DNA of 64,000 nt. Origin: a virus. The notes under the pieces are model-generated. The model was not told the origin of the DNA. It was given only the letters and a program-made list of their open reading frames with translations, and searched no databases. Both the position numbers and the translations under genes were made by a program. Below are positions 59,300 to 64,000 of this stretch, piece after piece. Each line of letters opens with the position of its first letter. Positions within the stretch are counted from its first letter, which is position 1. The stretch spans positions 1 through 64,000 of the IMG/VR virus record IMGVR_UViG_3300021420_000022, one strand, 5' to 3'.

Positions 59300-59767
59300 A
59301 TGGATCGTCGCGCATCGCATCTGAAACTTTATAATCTCACGGTTACTGAGTGGGACCTTATTGACGCCTTCCAGAACCATGTCTGCGCAATCTGTCATCG
59401 GCCTAACAAATCTGGCAAACGCCTCAGTACAGACCATTCTCACATCACCGGCATAATTCGCGGATTGCTGTGTCAACGTTGCAATCGAATTCTTGGAAAG
59501 ATCGAAGACCCTCGATTTTGGCGTGAAAATACGATAGCGTTGTTGCGCGCCGCCGCTGACTTTCTGGAGCACTTCCCGGCAGTTCTGGCTCTGGGCCGAG
59601 AAATTTTTACTTACCCCGGTAGGTTGGGGACTAAAACCCACCGAGCTTGGCTGCGAAAGAAAATTCGCGTTGTAACTCCGGCATCTATTAGGACGGAGAG
59701 GGATGGAAGAAACCTTAAAAGCACTACTTCCCACAGGCGGTCTGCCTTACCCGGGCGAAGACTTTAA
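59300..59767 (+). CDS. Endonuclease VII-like HNH nuclease, about 155 aa
   Basis: Core: VCAICHRPNKSGKRLSTDHSH, then GIIRGLLCQRCNRILGKIEDPRFW, with the DH-x-H, two C-x2-C pairs and N of the Endo VII family intact. Start ATG 59300 is modest; a GTG at 59255 lies within the RNA helix. The last 70 residues (after FLEHF) look like untranslated-style sequence read through the region of the 32-bp repeat, and the frame overlaps the next gene by 65 bp. Could be a homing nuclease of the RNA element. Confidence 0.75.
   Translation: MDRRASHLKLYNLTVTEWDLIDAFQNHVCAICHRPNKSGKRLSTDHSHITGIIRGLLCQRCNRILGKIEDPRFWRENTIALLRAAADFLEHFPAVLALGREIFTYPGRLGTKTHRAWLRKKIRVVTPASIRTERDGRNLKSTTSHRRSALPGRRL
59662..59693 (+). 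repeat. 32-bp exact repeat, copy 2 (inverted copy at 51745-51776)
   Basis: Reads AATTCGCGTTGTAACTCC and on to CTATTAGGA, directly before GACGGAGAGGG and the ATG of gene 59703-59873. It is the reverse complement of the control-region copy. In both places an SD-like string follows when read in this direction. Confidence 0.85.
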
Positions 59768-59873
59768 GGTAAAATGCCCAGATTGTCTACAGTTACCAGA
59801 GGGACGAAAATTGTGTCCTAAGCATTCGGAAGCATTCCGAAAGACGAGGAAGCATGATATTGCCAAGTCTTGA
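59703..59873 (+). CDS. small Cys-rich protein, 56 aa
   Basis: ATG 59703 after GGAGAGGG. VKCPDCLQLPEGRKLCPKH contains C-x2-C ... C-x2-H, a zinc-ribbon-like site. Basic C-terminus (FRKTRKHDIAKS). Overlaps the HNH frame (65 bp) and the next gene (20 bp). Confidence 0.55.
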   Translation: MEETLKALLPTGGLPYPGEDFKVKCPDCLQLPEGRKLCPKHSEAFRKTRKHDIAKS

Positions 59874-60555
59874 CAGCTACATCAAATGGGTTAAGGCCCA
59901 TGAGAAGTTAGTTATCATTGCTGTTTTAGTTCTTTTCGGTCTCCATGTTTACGACTCAGCGCGCCGAGCGTACGTCGATCACCTCAAACGTCAGGACGAT
60001 GTCGCCGCTATGACGGCGCAGGCGTCCAGCCTTCAAAACGTTCAAACCCAAGAACAGCTGGTCGATCTAAAGAAGACGGTCGACGCCCAGATAGCCAGCC
60101 TGAAAGCCGCTGACGCTCAGCGCGCTATCGATACCCAGAAACAGAAACAAGCCGACGATGTCCTCGGCGGGCAACAACTTGCTGCGCGATTGCAGTCTTT
60201 GCTCAATGTTAATCCCGGTGACGTAACGTGGTCCCCAACTCCGGGCACTGTTGTATTCAGTTTGCCAGCAGCGCACGATGTTGCGGATGTCGTTGACGAC
60301 AAGAACAAACTCACTGCGGACGTTCAAAGTTTGCAGACGCAACTGAACGATGAGAATTCGGTGCTTGTGAAGCAGACTGACGCGATAGTTTCGGCGAATC
60401 TCGCTCTCGCTGATGAGAAGAAGTATCACGCTGCCGACGTGAAGTTGTTGAATGAAGAAATGAAAAATAAGTGGCGCAAAGGATTCAAGTGGGGAGTCAT
60501 CGCAGGAACGGTAGGGACCGTAGTCGTGGAAAAGATTTTTCACGTCAACCTGTGA
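59854..60555 (+). CDS. spanin-like (Rz-type) membrane protein, 233 aa
   Basis: N-terminal TM (KLVIIAVLVLFGLHVYDSA, about residues 18-36), long charged coiled-coil region (DLKKTVDAQIASLKAADAQRA; then VQSLQTQLNDENSVL) and a C-terminal hydrophobic patch (WGVIAGTVGTVVVEKIF). A single-pass periplasmic coil fits an i-spanin/Rz analogue or an inner-membrane phage protein. SD GAGGAAGC. Confidence 0.55.
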   Translation: MILPSLDSYIKWVKAHEKLVIIAVLVLFGLHVYDSARRAYVDHLKRQDDVAAMTAQASSLQNVQTQEQLVDLKKTVDAQIASLKAADAQRAIDTQKQKQADDVLGGQQLAARLQSLLNVNPGDVTWSPTPGTVVFSLPAAHDVADVVDDKNKLTADVQSLQTQLNDENSVLVKQTDAIVSANLALADEKKYHAADVKLLNEEMKNKWRKGFKWGVIAGTVGTVVVEKIFHVNL

Positions 60556-62192
60556 TGGGGGCTCCTATGAGCGCTCGAACGAATGAGGAGCGAGTCACTC
60601 CTGAAGTGATTCTCGCTACCTATGAGAAGAACGCCGGAAACGTGCGTGCGACGGCGAAAGAACTAGGGATAGGTCGGTGGACAGTGTTGAGAAACGTTCG
60701 CAAACTCGGTCAGGGCAAGAAGCCAATCGCAGCGGGTTCGATCACTGGGGTCGAAGCTAAACCTGCCAAGCTCCCAAAGAACGGACAGATCAAGCGATAT
60801 ATTCTCACCTCTGCACAAAACAATACTTACGTCTATGATAAAGTCTGGGATAACATTCTCGCGCTTGCAAAGTTTTATGATGCCGAGATTCTCGTCGGCA
60901 CTTACTCCTACAACCAAAACGCGTTCGGCGAGCTCGCCGTCAAGCGCGGTAAAGCGAAAAAGCAAGAAAAAGAACTCTGGTACGACCCGAAGTTAAAGGA
61001 TTATTTTTGTGATCACCGCAAACAACTGGCGAACGGTCTCGTATGGTGTGGGGAGTATAACGCGCTGCCCACAGCAGTCAACCCCCTCGCCGGTCTCGAA
61101 TCGTACAGCGGACGCCAGTCAGCCATCTTTCCGCATGCCAAGCTGGCGATGCGGTCTATCGCTACGATGCAAGACGCCGGAACGAAGCTGAACTACACCA
61201 CAGGCACTGTGACCGAGAAGAACTATATTCAGAAACGCGCCGGAACCATTGCAGAGTTTCACCACGTGTACGGCGGTCTCCTAGTCGAAGTCGATCACGA
61301 GGGTCACTGGTGGGTGCGGCAGTTGAACGCTGACACGGACACCGCCGACATTCAGGATTTGGACGTACTTGTTCACGACGGCGTCGTTACGACCGGCAAT
61401 CGAGTCGAAGCCATCACGTGGGGCGACATTCACGCGACGATTATCGATGAGAAGGTTGTGGACGCGTCGCTCAGTATGTTGGACACTCTCAAGCCAAAGT
61501 ATCAGTTCTTCCACGACGTTCTTGAGGGCTCCTCGATCAATCACCACGTCAAAGACAATCCGCACTTCAAATTCTATAACTGGCTTCGAGGTCTCCATCG
61601 TGTCGAGGAAGAACTGAAGCGCACGGCAGCGGTGCTCGACCGTTACGCCCGTCCGAATACGAAAGCCGTAGCCGTCGATTCGAACCATGACGACCCGTGG
61701 ATTCAGCGCTGGCTTCGTGATCATGATTTCAGGAAGGACCCAGCGAACGCGGAGTTATATCTTGAGGCGCAGCGGTACATGTACCGGCAGCTTCGTGAAG
61801 GAAAAAATTCTGGAAAGCTGCCTCGCGATATCAACATGGCGGCGTGGGCCTTGCAACATTTCGGCGGGCTCAAGTCTGATATTCAGTTTCTCATCGCCGA
61901 TCAGAGCTTCTTTATTTGCGGTGACAAGATCGAATGTGGTATGCACGGGCACCTCGGGCCGAACGGACGTTATGGTTCGCCTGAGAATTTGTCGAAGATG
62001 GGACGCCGGTCGAATACCGCGCACACTCACTACGCTGGAATCTACGACGGCCTGTATGTGGCCGGAACGTCGACAAAGTTTCGCTGGGACTACAATCGAG
62101 GGCCGTCGAACTGGACACACAGTCACATAGTAACCTACCCGAACGGTAAGCGAGCGATTGTCACAATTTATGCAGATAAGTGGAGGGCTTAA
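60555..62192 (+). CDS. T5 A1-like DNA-transfer protein with N-terminal HTH, 545 aa
   Basis: Start taken at 60555 (TGATG overlap with the previous stop); ATG 60567 is an alternative. Residues about 10-50 form a helix-turn-helix (RATAKELGIGRWTVLRNVRKLG). The rest carries the pattern of T5 A1/phage DNA-transfer proteins: ILVGTYSYNQNAFG, TGTVTEKNYIQKRAG, ITWGDIHATIIDEKV, YQFFHDVLEGSSINHHVKDNPH and MHGHLGPNGRYGS, with many D/H residues like a metallophosphoesterase. In T5, A1 stops transfer and host DNA is degraded; a similar role here is inference. Confidence 0.6.
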   Translation: MGAPMSARTNEERVTPEVILATYEKNAGNVRATAKELGIGRWTVLRNVRKLGQGKKPIAAGSITGVEAKPAKLPKNGQIKRYILTSAQNNTYVYDKVWDNILALAKFYDAEILVGTYSYNQNAFGELAVKRGKAKKQEKELWYDPKLKDYFCDHRKQLANGLVWCGEYNALPTAVNPLAGLESYSGRQSAIFPHAKLAMRSIATMQDAGTKLNYTTGTVTEKNYIQKRAGTIAEFHHVYGGLLVEVDHEGHWWVRQLNADTDTADIQDLDVLVHDGVVTTGNRVEAITWGDIHATIIDEKVVDASLSMLDTLKPKYQFFHDVLEGSSINHHVKDNPHFKFYNWLRGLHRVEEELKRTAAVLDRYARPNTKAVAVDSNHDDPWIQRWLRDHDFRKDPANAELYLEAQRYMYRQLREGKNSGKLPRDINMAAWALQHFGGLKSDIQFLIADQSFFICGDKIECGMHGHLGPNGRYGSPENLSKMGRRSNTAHTHYAGIYDGLYVAGTSTKFRWDYNRGPSNWTHSHIVTYPNGKRAIVTIYADKWRA

Positions 62193-62677
62193 TGTCTGAG
62201 GGAGCGCTGAACCCATATTCTGATATTATTGAGAAGCTACGTAACGTTGCGGCTGATGCGGACGGTGCTGACCTCCGGGCCTTGGCAGCACAGATCAGAA
62301 CTCAAGTGCCGGAGAGCAATAATCCGAAGGATCGTATTGGGCAAGCTAAGGTATCTCTCACAAAGATACCGGGTGTAGCGTTACTTCATGAAGCAAAAGC
62401 CATGATGAATGGCGCGAGTCGTTACGGAGCGTTCAATTGGAGGGATCACAGCGTACTTGCTTCAATCTACGTTGACGCTGCGCTTCGTCATTTGTACTCA
62501 TGGTTTGAAGGGGAAGAAGAAGCTCAGGACAGCGGAGTCCATCATCTCGGGCATTTGCGGGCGTGTACAGCAATTCTTCTTGACGCGCAGGCAACGGGAA
62601 ATCTAGTTGATGATCGCCCGAAAAAAGGAACTTTTATTTCGGTGCTATCGCAGTTGAATGAGCAGGTTAAGAAATGA
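62192..62677 (+). CDS. DUF5664 / dATP-dGTP diphosphohydrolase-N-like protein, 161 aa
   Basis: Start 62192 in a TAATG overlap. Residues 45-145 carry the family pattern: NPKDRIGQAKVSLTKIPGVALLHEAKAMMNGASRYGAFNWRDHSV, then ASIYVDAALRHLYSWFEGEEEAQDSGVHHLGHLRACTAILLDAQATGNLVDDRP. Related domains are annotated as MazZ-like dATP/dGTP hydrolases and many phages carry them without modified DNA. A purine-nucleotide role is inferred. Confidence 0.75.
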   Translation: MSEGALNPYSDIIEKLRNVAADADGADLRALAAQIRTQVPESNNPKDRIGQAKVSLTKIPGVALLHEAKAMMNGASRYGAFNWRDHSVLASIYVDAALRHLYSWFEGEEEAQDSGVHHLGHLRACTAILLDAQATGNLVDDRPKKGTFISVLSQLNEQVKK

Positions 62678-63171
62678 ATCGTTTGCGTCGCTGTCGGGAA
62701 TGCAAGAAGAGGAAATCTCTGCGAAGCTTTAGTCTTGATCGTGGGAAGCCGAGACGAATTTGTAAAAAGTGTGCGTCTGACAAACAATCCGAGCGATACG
62801 CTGGTCAGGGCGCTGCTGGGCGAAAAAGAGTTTTGAAAAATTGGAACGCATTTTTTCGGAGAGACCCAGCTCGTGCGCGATTTAATCTTTCAAAGTCGGC
62901 GGCAAAGCAATCTGGTCATCAGTGGCAGTTGACTCTTGAGCAGTACCGTCGTTTGAACGCTCTTCCTTGCTATTATTGCGGCGGTGTTTTACCGGAGAAG
63001 GGCCGAGGTCTTGATCGGAAGAACAATGCCGAAGGTTATACTTTGAGAAATGTTTTGCCATGCTGTACGGTTTGCAACACCCTTCGTTCGGATAACTTTA
63101 CAGTTGAAGAAACTAAAGTAGCAGTTGACGCTATTCAACAACTGAGGAAACAGAAAGGATTATCAAAGTGA
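62674..63171 (+). CDS. HNH endonuclease, 165 aa
   Basis: N-terminal zinc ribbon (CRECKKRKSLRSFS ... RICKKCASDK). C-terminal HNH variant: LPCYYCGGVLPEKGRGLDRKNN, then AEGYTLRNVLPCCTVCNTLRSDNFTVEE, a family where HNH is replaced by D-R-x-N-N but the metal-binding Cys are kept. Likely a nicking or homing nuclease. ATGA overlap on both sides. Confidence 0.75.
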   Translation: MNRLRRCRECKKRKSLRSFSLDRGKPRRICKKCASDKQSERYAGQGAAGRKRVLKNWNAFFRRDPARARFNLSKSAAKQSGHQWQLTLEQYRRLNALPCYYCGGVLPEKGRGLDRKNNAEGYTLRNVLPCCTVCNTLRSDNFTVEETKVAVDAIQQLRKQKGLSK

Positions 63172-63686
63172 ACATCTATCTTGCAGCAGCATGGTCTCGT
63201 CGCGGAGAAATGAAGGACCTCGCTGCAGTTTTGGAGAAGATAATCCCCGATCTGATTGTAAATTGCCGCTGGATCAAAGAAGACCCGACACCGGCAGGAA
63301 ATCTTTTGTTTCTTCACAAAAATATGGACGCGATTAGGTCTATTCGAGCGAAGCAAGATCGCGAAGACATCTATGCGTCCGACCTTCTGGTGAGATTTAC
63401 GGACGATCTAAGTTCAAAAATGGTGTCGGCTCGCTTGGCGACCGGTTCCCGCATGGCGGAGATGGGGATGGCTCTCACGCGAGGTATTCCGGTCATCGTG
63501 GTAGGCGGCAAGCAATGCATCTTTGACTACTTGCCGGAAGTTCAGCATGTTAAGAACGTGGCCTCCCTGAAGCGACTTCTACGAAAGATTCAAAAAGCAG
63601 ACGGAGGTGACGTACGCCATACATCACGCAAACGGCTAGAGAAATTGTTGAGGAAGATGGGCTCATCGAAAATAGTGGTGAACTGA
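63168..63686 (+). CDS. nucleoside 2-deoxyribosyltransferase-like protein, 172 aa
   Basis: IYLAAAWSRRGEM at the N-terminus, Asp in IYASDLLVRFTDD, and SRMAEMGMALTRGIPVIVVGGKQCIFDYLP match the NDT/DUF4406 fold. These enzymes exchange nucleobases between deoxyribonucleosides or cleave glycosidic bonds. Next to the DUF5664 gene, it suggests nucleotide-pool remodelling. C-terminus basic. Confidence 0.7.
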   Translation: MNIYLAAAWSRRGEMKDLAAVLEKIIPDLIVNCRWIKEDPTPAGNLLFLHKNMDAIRSIRAKQDREDIYASDLLVRFTDDLSSKMVSARLATGSRMAEMGMALTRGIPVIVVGGKQCIFDYLPEVQHVKNVASLKRLLRKIQKADGGDVRHTSRKRLEKLLRKMGSSKIVVN

Positions 63687-63856
63687 ACTACGCGTTCACC
63701 CAAGTGATCCGGAAGTACCTTGAGTTACACGGGACGAGTTACAGCCGATTCAATGATGTGATCGGAGCTCTTGAAGGCGCGAAGCTAGAATTCTATCGTC
63801 GTGTGGTAACCCCATACGAAGATGAAAAAATCAAACAAAATGGAGACGTGTACTAA
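63614..63856 (+). CDS. small conserved protein with apparent ACG start, 80 aa
   Basis: The frame TPYITQTAREIVEEDG ... VVTPYEDEKIKQNGDVY ends at TAA 63854. An in-frame TGA at 63608 closes it upstream and no ATG, GTG or TTG occurs before residue 35. The known small phage family this resembles (DUF6899-like, from memory) starts MPYI, so ACG at 63614 takes the place of ATG. GGAGG sits 6 nt before it, the right spacing. Overlaps the previous gene by 73 bp. Confidence 0.6.
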   Translation, partial: TPYITQTAREIVEEDGLIENSGELNYAFTQVIRKYLELHGTSYSRFNDVIGALEGAKLEFYRRVVTPYEDEKIKQNGDVY

Positions 63857-64000
63857 TGTCGACACAGAATACAACATTTCAAACGGTAGCGTGCGACGGG
63901 CCGAACTGTAAGAACAGTGCGGTGATCGAAGCCACGGATCAAGCGGCAGTGGCGAAAGCTTTGACGGAGAATCCGTGGTTAAAGGTTCTGCGCACGGTGA
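63856..64000 (+). CDS. zinc-ribbon-like protein, truncated by window
   Basis: ATG 63856 overlaps the previous stop (TAATG). Begins MSTQNTTFQTVACDGPNCKNSAVIEA; the C-x4-C pair and ENPWLKVLRTV are like small phage ribbons (CDGPxC ... NPWxxxLR). Runs off the right edge. Confidence 0.55.
   Translation, partial: MSTQNTTFQTVACDGPNCKNSAVIEATDQAAVAKALTENPWLKVLRTV

Overview
The window is part of a tailed-phage genome. Nearly every gene is virion, lysis, nuclease or small phage-accessory, there is no bacterial housekeeping gene, coding density is very high, and most neighbours are coupled by ATGA, TGATG or TAATG overlaps with good Shine-Dalgarno (SD) sites. The standard code is used. A Gram-negative bacterial host is inferred from Sec-type signal peptides and a spanin-like protein; the genus cannot be told. 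An N4-gp56-type capsid protein, a portal, two tail-tube/nozzle-like proteins and very large internal-virion-like proteins, with no sheath, tape measure or baseplate, suggest a short-tailed (podovirus) particle. The genome continues past both window ends.

Layout. (1) 1-1448, plus strand: end of a small-gene early block, beginning inside a gene with a perfect 15-bp tandem repeat. (2) 1433-51573, minus strand, read right to left: two proteases, metalloprotease and membrane genes (51.6-49.7 kb); secreted beta-helix and other signal-peptide proteins (49.2-44.2 kb); fibre and adhesin genes including an ice-binding-like (DUF3494) protein and a glycosyltransferase (42.7-36.8 kb); small genes; a secreted trypsin-like protease; terminase, portal, scaffold and capsid (33.2-26 kb); accessory genes including a collagen-like protein, a beta-helix protein, Endo VII and a histidine-phosphatase-like protein; tube/nozzle proteins; internal virion proteins; and a terminal tail spike. 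(3) 51574-52377: non-coding divergent control region with an AT-rich tract, iteron-like repeats, a minus-strand TATAAT box and a plus-strand promoter; a plausible origin/switch. (4) 52378-64000, plus strand: small early genes, each transcript started by a repeated cassette (TTGACA, about 17 bp, TA-box, then an SD inside GGAGGCAACCATG). Here lie a lytic transglycosylase, a cysteine-protease-like protein, a spanin-like protein, a T5 A1-like DNA-transfer protein, a DUF5664 dNTP-hydrolase-like protein, HNH nucleases and a nucleoside deoxyribosyltransferase-like protein.

The most unusual locus is 58854-59873. A sigma70-like promoter whose -35 overlaps a stop codon drives about 380 nt of non-coding, strongly self-complementary sequence (nested stems, a tRNA T-arm-like hairpin and a 16-bp long-range helix closing two hairpins), followed at once by an Endo VII-type HNH gene. 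A 32-bp sequence lying after the HNH core is repeated exactly, in inverted orientation, in the divergent control region. Other points for follow-up are an apparent ACG start codon, a histidine-phosphatase-like protein lacking its second catalytic histidine, duplicated holin-like genes, a JAMM motif at the end of a giant virion protein, and a lone plus-strand promoter-gene cassette inside the minus-strand capsid block.
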